This document shows positions 45,766-55,533 of a stretch of DNA of 64,000 nt, in pieces. Position numbers and translations under genes: made by a program. Within the stretch, counting starts at the first letter, position 1. Every line of letters starts with the position of its first letter. The stretch is taken from positions 930,001 to 994,000 of the forward strand of contig NZ_JAYRJY010000001.1 of the NCBI RefSeq assembly GCF_041906005.1. The letters run 5' to 3'. This DNA comes from Ferrovibrio sp041906005. GTDB lineage: Bacteria > Pseudomonadota > Alphaproteobacteria > Ferrovibrionales > Ferrovibrionaceae. The notes under the pieces are model-generated. The model was not told the origin of the DNA, made no database searches, and saw nothing but the letters and a program-made list of their open reading frames with translations.

Positions 45766-46980
45766 TCAGACCTCAAACAGCAGGCGCTGCGGGTCTTCGA
45801 TCGACTCCTTGACGCGCACCAGGAAGCTGACCGCTTCGCGGCCGTCGATGATGCGGTGGTCGTAGGACAGCGCCAGATACATCATCGGCCGGATCACGAC
45901 CTGGCCGTTGATGGCCATCGGACGCTCCTGAATCTTGTGCATGCCCAGAATGGCCGATTGCGGCGGGTTGATGATTGGGGTCGACATCAGCGAGCCGAAC
46001 ACGCCGCCGTTGGAGATGCTGAAGGTGCCGCCCTGCAGCTCGTCGATGCCGAGCTTGCCGTCGCGGGCGCGCTTGCCGAAATCGCCAATGGCCTTCTCGA
46101 TGCCAGCGAACGACATCTGGTCGGCATCGCGGATCACCGGCACGACTAGGCCGGTCGGGGTCGATACGGCGCAGCCGATGTTGAAGTAGTTCTTGAAGAC
46201 GATGTCATCGCCCTCGATCTCGGCATTCACCGCCGGGAATTCCTTCAGCGCCTGCACGCAAGCCTTGACGAAGAAGGACATGAAGCCCAGCCGCACGCCA
46301 TGCTTCTTCTCAAAGCCGTCGACATAGGTCTTGCGGGCGGCCATCAGCGCCGACATGTCCACCTCGTTGAAGGTGGTGAGCATGGCGGCGGTGTTCTGCG
46401 CTTCCTTCAGGCGACGGGCGATCACCTGGCGCAGCTTGGACATGCGCTGGCGTTCCTCGCGGTCGGCATTGGCGCGCGGGCCAGCCGGCACAGCCGGCTT
46501 CGCGGCCGGAGCGGCGCCACCGCCAGCCAGCAGGTCCATCACATCGCCCTTGGTGACGCGACCGCCCTTGCCCGAGCCGGCAACACCCGACACATCGACA
46601 TTCTTTTCAGCGGCCAGCTTGGCAGCGGCCGGCAGAGCCTGGCCGGCGGCAGGCGCGGCGGCCGGAGCCTTCGGCGCGGCAGGAGCCGCCGCCGGCTTGG
46701 CAGCCTCGGCTGGCTTCGCGGCAGGCTTGGCGGCAGCACCGGCGCCGGCATTCAGGGTGGCGAGCAGGTCGCCGACCTGCACCGTTGCGCCCTCGGCGGC
46801 GAGAACCTCGCCCAGCGTGCCGGCTTCCGGCGCGTTGACCTCGACGGTCACCTTGTCGGTTTCCAGTTCGACCAGCAGCTGGTCGCGGGCCACCGCCTCA
46901 CCGGCCTTGACGGCCCAGCGGCCGACGGTGGCTTCGGAGATCGATTCCGCCAGCTGCGGGACACGAATTTCGACTGCCAT
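45766..46980 (-). CDS. sucB: 2-oxoglutarate dehydrogenase E2 (dihydrolipoyl succinyltransferase)
   Basis: A 404-residue enzyme: an N-terminal lipoyl domain with the lipoylated Lys in LETDKVTVEVN, an Ala/Pro/Lys-rich linker, a peripheral subunit-binding domain (LPAAAKLAAEKNVDVSGVAG) and a catalytic domain ending in the active-site YDHRIIDGREAVSFL. One lipoyl domain is typical of SucB. It follows sucA by 48 bp. Confidence 0.96.
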   Translation of the reverse strand: MAVEIRVPQLAESISEATVGRWAVKAGEAVARDQLLVELETDKVTVEVNAPEAGTLGEVLAAEGATVQVGDLLATLNAGAGAAAKPAAKPAEAAKPAAAPAAPKAPAAAPAAGQALPAAAKLAAEKNVDVSGVAGSGKGGRVTKGDVMDLLAGGGAAPAAKPAVPAGPRANADREERQRMSKLRQVIARRLKEAQNTAAMLTTFNEVDMSALMAARKTYVDGFEKKHGVRLGFMSFFVKACVQALKEFPAVNAEIEGDDIVFKNYFNIGCAVSTPTGLVVPVIRDADQMSFAGIEKAIGDFGKRARDGKLGIDELQGGTFSISNGGVFGSLMSTPIINPPQSAILGMHKIQERPMAINGQVVIRPMMYLALSYDHRIIDGREAVSFLVRVKESIEDPQRLLFEV

Positions 46981-47028
46981 GTTTTACTTCCCTCTAAAAA
47001 AACGCCCCTCGGATATCCCCGTCCCGGG

Positions 47029-49908
47029 TTACGCCGTCAGTGCGTCGTCGACCAGTTTGGCCTGCTGCTGGTTATGCTTGCTCATCAGGCCGGTAGCCGG
47101 CGAAGCCGCCTCGACGCGGCCGGCATAAAGCGGCCGCTTCATCTTGATGTCGAGTTCGCCGAGCACGCCTTCGATATGGGGCTCGATGAAGCTCCAGGCA
47201 CCCATGTTCTTCGGCTCTTCCTGGCACCACACCACCGTCTTGGCGTTCTTGTAACGCTTCATCTCGGCCAGCAGGGCCTTGTGCGGGAACGGATAGAGCT
47301 GTTCCACGCGCAGGATCACCGTGTCCTTCATTTCGCGCTTCTGGCGCTCCTCGAACAGGTCATAGTAGACCTTGCCGGTGCACAGCACGATGCGCTTGAT
47401 CTTGGCGTCGTCATGCGGCGCGTCGTCCCACAGCACGCGGTGGAAGGACGAACCCGGCCCCATGTCGGTCAGCTTGGACACCGCCAGCTTGTGACGCAGC
47501 AGCGACTTCGGCGTCATCAGGATCAGCGGCTTGCGGAACTTGCGGTGCATCTGCCGGCGCAGGATGTGGAAATAGTTGGCCGGCGTGGTGCAGTTCGCCA
47601 CCTGCATGTTGTCTTCGGCGCAGAGCTGCAGATAACGCTCCAGGCGGGCCGAGCTGTGCTCCGGGCCCTGGCCTTCATAGCCATGGGGCAGCAGCACGGC
47701 GAGACCCGACATGCGCATCCACTTCACCTCGCCCGAGGAGATGAACTGGTCGAACACCACCTGGGCGCCGTTGGCGAAGTCGCCGAACTGGCCTTCCCAC
47801 ATCACCAGGGCATTCGGCTCGGCCAGGCTGTAGCCGTATTCATAGCCAAGCACGGCGGCTTCCGACAGCAGGCTGTCGATCACCTCGTAATTCGCCTGGC
47901 CTTCCTGGATGTGATTGAGCGGCACATAGCGTTCTTCGGTCTGCTGGTCATGCCACACACTGTGGCGCTGGCTGAACGTGCCACGACCGCAATCCTGGCC
48001 CGACAGACGCACGCCAAAACCTTCGAGCTGCAGCGAACCGAAAGCCAGAGCTTCCGCCGTCGCCCAGTCGAGACCTTCACCGGCCTCGATGGCGGCGCGG
48101 CGATTCTGGGTGTTGCGGGCCAGCGTCTTGTGGATGTTGAAGCCGTCCGGCACGGTGGTCAGGGCGCGGCCGATCTTCTTCAGCGTCTCGATCTCGACCG
48201 CGGTGGTGCCACGGCGGTCGTCGCCCGAGGCGATTTCCAGGCCGGACCATTTGCCTTCCAGCCAGTCGGCCTTGTTGGGCTTGAACGACTTCGAGGCTTC
48301 CAGCTCCTCTTCCAGGCGATTCTGGAAGGTGGTGACCATGCCTTCGGCATCGGCCTCGCTGATCACGCCCTCGTCGACCAGGCGCTTGGCGTAAATCTGG
48401 CGCGTGGTCGGGTGCGTGGCGATCGCGCGATACATGATCGGCTGGGTGAAGGAGGGATCGTCGGTCTCGTTATGGCCGTGACGGCGATAACAGAACAGGT
48501 CTATGACCACGTCCTTCTTGAACTGCTGACGGAATTCGGTGGCGATCTTGGCCACGTGGGTCACGGCTTCCGGATCGTCGCCATTCACATGGAAGATCGG
48601 GGCCTGCACCACCTTGGCCAGGTCGGACGGATACGGCGACGATCGCGAATAGGACGGGTTCGTCGTGAAGCCGATCTGGTTGTTGACGATGATGTGGATG
48701 GTGCCGCCGGTGCGATAGCCGCGCAGCTCCGACAGCGCGAAGCATTCCGCCACCACGCCCTGGCCGGCAAAGGCCGCATCGCCATGCAGCAGCACGGTCA
48801 GCACCTGGCCGCGTTCGGTATCGCCCATCTGGGTCTGCTTGGCGCGCGACTTGCCCAGGCAGACCGGATTGATGATTTCCAGATGCGACGGGTTGGCCGC
48901 CAGCGAAAGATGCACCTTGTTGCCGTCGAATTCACGATCCGACGAGACGCCGAGGTGATACTTCACGTCACCCGAACCCTGGAAATCATCCGGGTGATAG
49001 GCCATGCCCTTGAATTCGGTGAAGATGGCGCGATAGGGCTTGGCCATCACGTTGGCCAGGATGTTGAGGCGGCCGCGATGCGGCATGCCCAGCTCGATAT
49101 CCTTCAGGCCGAGCTGGCCGCCGCGCTTGATGATGGCTTCCATCGCCGGAATCAGCGCTTCACCGCCTTCCAGGCCGAAACGCTTGGTGCCGGTGAACTT
49201 CATGTGGCAGAAGCGCTCGAAAATCTCGCCTTCCACCAGCTTGTTGAGGATCGCCTTCTTGCCCTCGTTGGTGAAGTGAACTTCCTTGTCCCGCCCTTCG
49301 ATGCGCTCCTGGATCCAGGCCTTCTGTTCCGGATGGTAGATGTGCATGAACTCGACGCCGATGGTCGAGCAATAGGTGCGGCGCAGGATCTGCAGGATCT
49401 CGCGCAGGGTCGCGGTCTCCAGACCCAGCATGTTGTCGATGAAGATCGGCCGGTCCATGTCGGCTTCCGAGAAGCCGTAGGATTGCGGTTCCAGCTCCGG
49501 ATGGGCACCGGGCGCCTGGATGCCGAGCGGGTCCAGGTTGGCCATCAAATGGCCGCGGATACGGTAGTTGCGGATCAGCATGGCCGCGCGGATCGTGTCC
49601 AGCGCGGCGGCGCGGGCATCGGCGGCCGAAGCACCGGCCTTGGCGGCACGATCCGCCGCCTTGGCTGCCTTGCCCTGGGCGCCGAGCAGGCCCTCGTCCT
49701 CGAGCTGGATCAGCGCCGAGGTTGGCGCCCAGCTCGGACGGCTCAGGGCCTGCTTGGGCTGGCTGAAATCGTCGCCCAGAGCTTCGAAGAACTGCTTCCA
49801 GGAAGCATCGACGCTGTCAGGGTTGGCAACGTACTTGGCATACAGCTCCTCAACGAAGGTGCTGTTGCCACCGTAGAGGAACTGCGTGCGTTCAAGCTGC
49901 GCCGTCAT
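47029..49908 (-). CDS. sucA: 2-oxoglutarate dehydrogenase E1
   Basis: A 959-residue thiamine-diphosphate enzyme that decarboxylates 2-oxoglutarate and passes the succinyl group to SucB. Typical blocks: QFLYGGNSTFVEELY at the start, GMPHRGRLNILANV, LHGDAAFAGQGVV with the metal-binding NNQIGFTTNP, CYRRHGHNETDDPSFTQP, and the C-terminal ERYLQLCAEDNMQVANCTTP. Full length. Confidence 0.97.
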   Translation of the reverse strand: MTAQLERTQFLYGGNSTFVEELYAKYVANPDSVDASWKQFFEALGDDFSQPKQALSRPSWAPTSALIQLEDEGLLGAQGKAAKAADRAAKAGASAADARAAALDTIRAAMLIRNYRIRGHLMANLDPLGIQAPGAHPELEPQSYGFSEADMDRPIFIDNMLGLETATLREILQILRRTYCSTIGVEFMHIYHPEQKAWIQERIEGRDKEVHFTNEGKKAILNKLVEGEIFERFCHMKFTGTKRFGLEGGEALIPAMEAIIKRGGQLGLKDIELGMPHRGRLNILANVMAKPYRAIFTEFKGMAYHPDDFQGSGDVKYHLGVSSDREFDGNKVHLSLAANPSHLEIINPVCLGKSRAKQTQMGDTERGQVLTVLLHGDAAFAGQGVVAECFALSELRGYRTGGTIHIIVNNQIGFTTNPSYSRSSPYPSDLAKVVQAPIFHVNGDDPEAVTHVAKIATEFRQQFKKDVVIDLFCYRRHGHNETDDPSFTQPIMYRAIATHPTTRQIYAKRLVDEGVISEADAEGMVTTFQNRLEEELEASKSFKPNKADWLEGKWSGLEIASGDDRRGTTAVEIETLKKIGRALTTVPDGFNIHKTLARNTQNRRAAIEAGEGLDWATAEALAFGSLQLEGFGVRLSGQDCGRGTFSQRHSVWHDQQTEERYVPLNHIQEGQANYEVIDSLLSEAAVLGYEYGYSLAEPNALVMWEGQFGDFANGAQVVFDQFISSGEVKWMRMSGLAVLLPHGYEGQGPEHSSARLERYLQLCAEDNMQVANCTTPANYFHILRRQMHRKFRKPLILMTPKSLLRHKLAVSKLTDMGPGSSFHRVLWDDAPHDDAKIKRIVLCTGKVYYDLFEERQKREMKDTVILRVEQLYPFPHKALLAEMKRYKNAKTVVWCQEEPKNMGAWSFIEPHIEGVLGELDIKMKRPLYAGRVEAASPATGLMSKHNQQQAKLVDDALTA

Positions 49909-49917
49909 CGATGTCGT

Positions 49918-49940
49918 GGCGCCGCTTGTTGGCCGGCGCC
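49918..49940 (-). other. Intercistronic hairpin between sucD and sucA
   Basis: GGCGCCG (49918-49924) pairs with CGGCGCC (49934-49940) around a 9-base loop in the 50-bp gap. There is no T-tract, so it is more likely an RNA stability or processing element than a terminator. Confidence 0.4.
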
Positions 49941-49958
49941 GCCCTCTTCTGATTCCTG

Positions 49959-50837
49959 TTACTTCCCGTTCAACAGATCAACCAGGGTGGTACCGAGCGC
50001 TGCCGGGCTATCCGATACGCGGATGCCGGCCGATCGCATGGCCTCCAACTTGGTGTTCGCATCGCCCTTGCCGCCCGAGATGATCGCGCCGGCATGACCC
50101 ATGCGGCGGCCCGGAGGCGCGGTACGACCGGCGATGAAGCCAACGGTCGGCTTCTTCACCTTCGATTGCTTGAGGAACTCGGCAGCTTCTTCCTCGGCGC
50201 TGCCGCCGATCTCGCCGATCATGATGATGCATTCGGTTTCCTTGTCGCCAAGGAAGAGGTCGAGCGCATCGATAAAGTTGGTGCCGTTCACCGGATCGCC
50301 GCCGATGCCGATGCAGGTGGTCTGGCCCAGACCCGCAGCGGTGGTCTGCGCCACCGCCTCATAGGTCAGCGTGCCGGAACGCGACACGATGCCGACCTTG
50401 CCGCGGCGATGGATGTGGCCCGGCATGATGCCGATCTTGCATTCGCCCGGCGTGATGATGCCGGGGCAGTTCGGGCCGATCAGGCGGGTCTTGGAACCGC
50501 CCAGCGCGCGCTTGACCTTGACCATGTCGAGCACAGGGATGCCTTCGGTGATGCAGACCACCAGCGGGATCTCGGCGTCGATGGCTTCCAGGATCGAGTC
50601 GGCCGCGAACGGCGGCGGCACGTAGATCACCGAGGCATTGGCACCGGTCTTCGACACGGCTTCGGCCACGGTGTTGAACACCGGCAGGCCGACATGGGTG
50701 GTGCCGCCCTTGCCCGGGGTGACGCCGCCGACCATCTTGGTGCCGTAGGCGATCGCCTGTTCCGTGTGGAAGGTGCCCTGGCTGCCGGTGATGCCCTGGC
50801 AGATGACCTTGGTATCCTTGTTGACCAGAACAGCCAT
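49959..50837 (-). CDS. sucD: Succinyl-CoA synthetase alpha subunit
   Basis: A 292-residue protein. The CoA-binding segment GITGSQGTFHTEQAIAYGT and the phosphorylated His in MGHAGAIISGGKGDA are both present. It pairs with SucC, whose stop lies 1 bp upstream of its start, to make succinate and nucleoside triphosphate from succinyl-CoA. Confidence 0.97.
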   Translation of the reverse strand: MAVLVNKDTKVICQGITGSQGTFHTEQAIAYGTKMVGGVTPGKGGTTHVGLPVFNTVAEAVSKTGANASVIYVPPPFAADSILEAIDAEIPLVVCITEGIPVLDMVKVKRALGGSKTRLIGPNCPGIITPGECKIGIMPGHIHRRGKVGIVSRSGTLTYEAVAQTTAAGLGQTTCIGIGGDPVNGTNFIDALDLFLGDKETECIIMIGEIGGSAEEEAAEFLKQSKVKKPTVGFIAGRTAPPGRRMGHAGAIISGGKGDANTKLEAMRSAGIRVSDSPAALGTTLVDLLNGK

Positions 50838-50838
50838 T

Positions 50839-52008
<1,170 letters not shown>

Positions 52009-52075
52009 GCTGACCTACGGGTTTTCGGACCGGTAGCGGATGCCACGGTATATGTGATTGCCGTTCGGGGCCGAG

Positions 52076-52103
52076 GTTATAGCAGCCTTCCGAAGGCCTG
52101 CAA
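52076..52103 (-). promoter_or_regulatory. Promoter of the suc operon with an inverted repeat in the spacer
   Basis: On the minus strand TTGCAG (52098-52103) and TATAAC (52076-52081) are spaced by 16 bp, about 70 bp upstream of sucC. The spacer contains CCTTCCGAAGG with GCAG/CTGC flanks (52082-52101), an imperfect inverted repeat placed where a regulator would block or aid polymerase. The remaining leader holds no recognised riboswitch. Confidence 0.6.
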
Positions 52104-52211
52104 CCTTTGCCCCGGGCCTAATCCGGGTTTTACGACGAAAGTTCACGGACTTGCGCGTTACGAGTCGGTAATTACCGGTTAAGATTGTGATTTCCGGCAA
52201 ATCACCAGACG

Positions 52212-52889
52212 TCAGCGCCGCTGCTGCAGCACGCGCTCCGACGAGGGCCGGTCGCCATAGCTGAACAGCCGGGTGTTGAGCTGGGGATTGAAGTCGATCT
52301 GGCTGAGCGTGATGGCCGTGACCTTGCCCTGGGCATCGGTAACGGTCCAGCCGGCGAATTCCAGCGGCTTGTCGCCGAAGACCAGCGTCAGGGAACCCTC
52401 TTTGGGGCGATCCGGCGCGAACAGCGTGATGCGCAGGATGGCCGCGCCGCGTTCGACCTTGGCGATCCCCACGCTGTCGTCGAACTTCACCTGCTCGCGC
52501 AGCAGCAGATCGAGCGGCGTGGCGCCCAGCGGAATCCGCTCCACCGATTTCAGTTCGCGGTCTTCCATGATGATGTAGGCGCCATCGGAAACGATCAGCA
52601 TGGGCACCGGCGGATCGAATTCGAAACGGAAGCGCCCCGGCCGGCTGAGATAGACCTTGCCCTCGGCCGCATCGCCTTCCGGCCCCACCTGCAGGAAGCG
52701 GCCCTGCATGGTCCGCACCTGGTTGAAATAGCCGGCAATCCGCTCCAGATCCGCGCGATCCTGCTGGGTCAGGCGCGCATTCGCCGCCGGAGCCGCGGCA
52801 TAGGCCGTGGCCAGCGAGACTTTCGCCGCGGCGGCCGTGACGGCCATGGCGAGCAGGAAACGGCGGCGGCTGGTGGGCGTGGTATCCAT
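52212..52889 (-). CDS. lolA: LolA-family outer membrane lipoprotein carrier with Tat-like signal
   Basis: A 225-residue protein of the LolA/LolB fold: FNQVRTMQGRFLQVGPEG, GKVYLSRPGRFRFEF, SVERIPLGATPLDLLL and the C-terminal VTAITLSQIDFN are typical. LolA shuttles lipoproteins from LolCDE to the outer membrane. The N-terminus SRRRFLLAMAVTAAAA matches the twin-arginine consensus instead of a simple Sec signal. It is near ftsK, its usual neighbour, but with other genes in between. Confidence 0.87.
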   Translation of the reverse strand: MDTTPTSRRRFLLAMAVTAAAAKVSLATAYAAAPAANARLTQQDRADLERIAGYFNQVRTMQGRFLQVGPEGDAAEGKVYLSRPGRFRFEFDPPVPMLIVSDGAYIIMEDRELKSVERIPLGATPLDLLLREQVKFDDSVGIAKVERGAAILRITLFAPDRPKEGSLTLVFGDKPLEFAGWTVTDAQGKVTAITLSQIDFNPQLNTRLFSYGDRPSSERVLQQRR

Positions 52890-52967
52890 GGTTGTCAGGG
52901 GTAGCCGTGGGCGATGGCGAAATCAAGGCAAGCCGCATAATCTTCCGTGACCAATAGGGAGCGAGCC

Positions 52968-53291
52968 ATGATCCTGACCAGCACCGACAGCGTGGACGGC
53001 AAGAAGATCACCGCCTATCTCGGTATCGTCGCCGGCGAAGCCGTGATGGGGACCAACGTGTTCCGCGATTTCTTCGCCGGCATCACGGATATCCTGGGCG
53101 GCCGCTCGGGTTCCTATGAAAAGGAGCTGCGCAAGGCCAAGGCCCTGGCGCTGGAAAGCCTGGTCGAGGAAGCCAAGGCCCTGGGCGCCGATGCCGTGGT
53201 GGGCATGGACCTGGATTACCAGCAGATCGGCGGCAACGACCGCCAGATGCTGATGGTGGCGGCCAGCGGCACGGCGGTAAAACTCGGATAG
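52968..53291 (+). CDS. YbjQ/UPF0145 family protein
   Basis: A 107-residue protein with the UPF0145 heavy-metal-binding-like fold: GEAVMGTNVFRDFFAGITD and LGADAVVGMDLDYQQIG are typical. The family forms pentameric rings and has no agreed role. ATG 52968 is used because it matches the family start (MILTSTD) and follows AGGGAGCG. Confidence 0.88.
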   Translation: MILTSTDSVDGKKITAYLGIVAGEAVMGTNVFRDFFAGITDILGGRSGSYEKELRKAKALALESLVEEAKALGADAVVGMDLDYQQIGGNDRQMLMVAASGTAVKLG

Positions 53292-53305
53292 CCGTAAAAA
53301 TCCGC

Positions 53306-53333
53306 TTGAAATAGAACGATCGTTCGCTATTCT
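53306..53333 (+). promoter_or_regulatory. Promoter with a TetR-like palindromic operator
   Basis: TTGAAA (53306-53311) and TATTCT (53328-53333) are spaced by 16 bp. The spacer contains GAACGATCGTTC (53314-53325), a perfect 12-bp palindrome of the kind bound by TetR/AcrR proteins. It lies 28 bp before the alpha/beta hydrolase ATG. No regulator gene is adjacent. Confidence 0.65.
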
Positions 53334-53360
53334 GTCCGAGCCTCCCGGAAAGGATAGCCC

Positions 53361-54323
53361 ATGTCCCAGAAATCTTTCGCCAAGCCCAAAAATAGCACGA
53401 ACATTCGAACTATTATTGGTTTCCTGGCCCGACGCAGCCTGATCCGCGCCGGATTCGCCGTCGCCCCCGGCTGGGCCGCCCGCCATGCCGCCACCCTGTT
53501 CCTGGCATCCCAGCGCCGCCCGACCGGGCTGCGGCAGCAACCCGCCAGCCATGCCACGCCGTTTGCCGTGGAGGGGCCGGTCGGCCCGGTCGCGGCCTGG
53601 AGCTATGGGCGAGCCGGCGGCCCTGCCGTTCTGCTGGTGCATGGCTGGGAGGACGATCACCTGAGCTGGGCTCCGCTGGTCGACCGGCTGGTGGAGAAAG
53701 GCTATCGCGTGCTCAGCCTCGATCTGCCCGGTCATGGCCGTTCCCCGGCCCGCTCCCGCCACGGCCGCGCCACGCCGATCCCGGTGCTGGCCGCGGGCAT
53801 TGCCGCCGTGGCCCGCGAGGCGGTGGCCATCGGCGCGCTGCCACAGGGTGGAAAATTCCAGGCGGTGATCGCCCATTCGCTGGGCGGCACCGCCACGCTG
53901 ATCGCGGCCACCGAACTGGGCCTGATGGCCGAGCGTTTCGCCATCCTGGCCGCGCCCAATCACCCGCGGCTGTTCGCCAGCGCGCTGATGCAGATGCTGA
54001 AACTCAACCGCGCCCAGGTGGAACATGTCTATGCCTCCATCGAGGCCATCGTCGGCCGCAGCATGGATTCGCTCTACCTGCCGCCCAAGCTGCGCGCGCT
54101 GGATGCCGCCGGCCTGATCCTGCACAGCCGCGACGACCGCACCGTGCCGCTGAAACACAGCCAGGAGAATGCCGCCGGCTGGCCGCGCGCCGAATTCCGC
54201 ATCCTCGATGGTCTGGGCCACCGCAGGCTGATCAGCGACCCGGACGTGCAGGCCATGCTGCTGCATTTCATCGGCGCCGAGGCACCGGCCGACAGCTTCG
54301 GCCTGCGCCCGGACGCAGCCTAG
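53361..54323 (+). CDS. Alpha/beta hydrolase
   Basis: A 320-residue alpha/beta-hydrolase: oxyanion HGWEDDHLSW, nucleophile elbow IAHSLGGTAT, acid in HSRDDRTVP and catalytic His in GLGHRRLIS. The early RRSLIRAGFAVAPGWAARHAA region could be a weak membrane anchor. The natural substrate is unknown. It sits alone behind a promoter containing a palindromic operator, so expression is probably switchable. Confidence 0.83.
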   Translation: MSQKSFAKPKNSTNIRTIIGFLARRSLIRAGFAVAPGWAARHAATLFLASQRRPTGLRQQPASHATPFAVEGPVGPVAAWSYGRAGGPAVLLVHGWEDDHLSWAPLVDRLVEKGYRVLSLDLPGHGRSPARSRHGRATPIPVLAAGIAAVAREAVAIGALPQGGKFQAVIAHSLGGTATLIAATELGLMAERFAILAAPNHPRLFASALMQMLKLNRAQVEHVYASIEAIVGRSMDSLYLPPKLRALDAAGLILHSRDDRTVPLKHSQENAAGWPRAEFRILDGLGHRRLISDPDVQAMLLHFIGAEAPADSFGLRPDAA

Positions 54324-54327
54324 GGCA

Positions 54328-55533
54328 TCACGCCGGCTGCGCCGTCGCCTGCCGCCGGCGCAGCGTCACCGCAAGCCCGATCAGCGCCATCGCCAACATG
54401 GCGGCCGGCATCGCCTGCTGCCCTGGCGCCGGCAACAGATTGACCAGCGCGGCGCCAATCGTGGCGCCCGCCATCTGCATGGCGCCTATGAGTGCCGAGG
54501 CTGCGCCAGCGCGTTGCGGGAAAGGCTGCAGGGCGGCTGCAACGGTCAGCGGATTGACGATGCCGATGCCGAGCAGGAAGACCATTACCACACCGATCGC
54601 GGGCCAAAGGGCGGGCCAGACACTAACCTGCAGCAGCATCAGTGCCGCGCCGCCGGCCAGGATCGCGAAGCCCAGACGGGCCGCCACCGATGGCCCCAGC
54701 CGCCGCATCAGCTTCGGCGCCAGGTAACCGCCGGCAAAGACGGCGAAGACCGTGGCGCCCGACACCAGGCCGAAGCCAATCGGACTCTGGCCGTATTCGG
54801 CGATGAACAGGCCGGGCGCGCCGGCAAAGAATGCGAAGAGCGCGCCGATGGCGCAACTGGTTGCCAGCGAAGGCCGCAGGAAGACCGCACTGCCCAGCAG
54901 CGCGCCATAGCCGCCGAACACGCCAACCAGGGTCGTGCGCTGCGTCGCGGGAGGCCGGCTTTCGTCAAGCGCGATCAATGCCAGCAGCGCCACCGCGCCA
55001 GCGAAGGCGGCGACGAAGAAGAAGGGCGCGCGCCAGCCGAAGCCCTCCTGCAGCAGGCCGCCGAGCAGCGGCCCGAAGCCCGGCGCCACGGCAACGCCTG
55101 TCATGATCAGGCCCAGTGCCTTGCCCAGCGCGGCGCCATCGAAGAGGTCGCGCGCCATGGCGCGGCCCACGACCGAGGCCGTACAGGCGCCGACCGCCTG
55201 CAGAGCACGGCCGAGGATCAGCATCCCGATATCCAACGCCATGGCGCAGACGAGCGTCGCACCGACGAACAGCACCAGCCCGGCCAGCAGCAGCGGGCGT
55301 CGGCCATAGCGGTCGGAAAGCGGCCCGGCCACGAGCTGGCATAGCGCGAAAACAGCGAGGTAGATGGTGAGCGTCAACCGCACGCGGTCGGCATCGGCAC
55401 GCAGGGCCTCGCCGATCACCGGCAACGCCGGCAGGTAGATATTGGTCGACAGCATGCCCAGCGCGGCCAGCGCGGTCAGCAATGCGATCAGCGGCCCATA
55501 GCTGAGGCGGTGCCCGGCCTCCGGGCGGGTCAC
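54328..55533 (-). CDS. Bcr/CflA-type MFS drug efflux transporter
   Basis: A 401-residue major facilitator with 12 helices. The Bcr/CflA group features are NIYLPALPVIGEAL after helix 1 and the motif GPLSDRYGRRPLLLAGL between helices 2 and 3. It exports small toxic compounds. It overlaps the thiolase gene by 4 bp and is cotranscribed with it from the TetR-controlled promoter. Confidence 0.88.
   Translation of the reverse strand: MTRPEAGHRLSYGPLIALLTALAALGMLSTNIYLPALPVIGEALRADADRVRLTLTIYLAVFALCQLVAGPLSDRYGRRPLLLAGLVLFVGATLVCAMALDIGMLILGRALQAVGACTASVVGRAMARDLFDGAALGKALGLIMTGVAVAPGFGPLLGGLLQEGFGWRAPFFFVAAFAGAVALLALIALDESRPPATQRTTLVGVFGGYGALLGSAVFLRPSLATSCAIGALFAFFAGAPGLFIAEYGQSPIGFGLVSGATVFAVFAGGYLAPKLMRRLGPSVAARLGFAILAGGAALMLLQVSVWPALWPAIGVVMVFLLGIGIVNPLTVAAALQPFPQRAGAASALIGAMQMAGATIGAALVNLLPAPGQQAMPAAMLAMALIGLAVTLRRRQATAQPA

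Noticed and set aside
46300..50097. A 1265-codon open frame on the plus strand opposite sucA and sucB
   Set aside because: It is antisense to two unmistakable enzymes; high GC with few stop codons in the complementary frame explains it. The translation shows no family resemblance and is rich in His/Gln/Arg as expected for a shadow frame.
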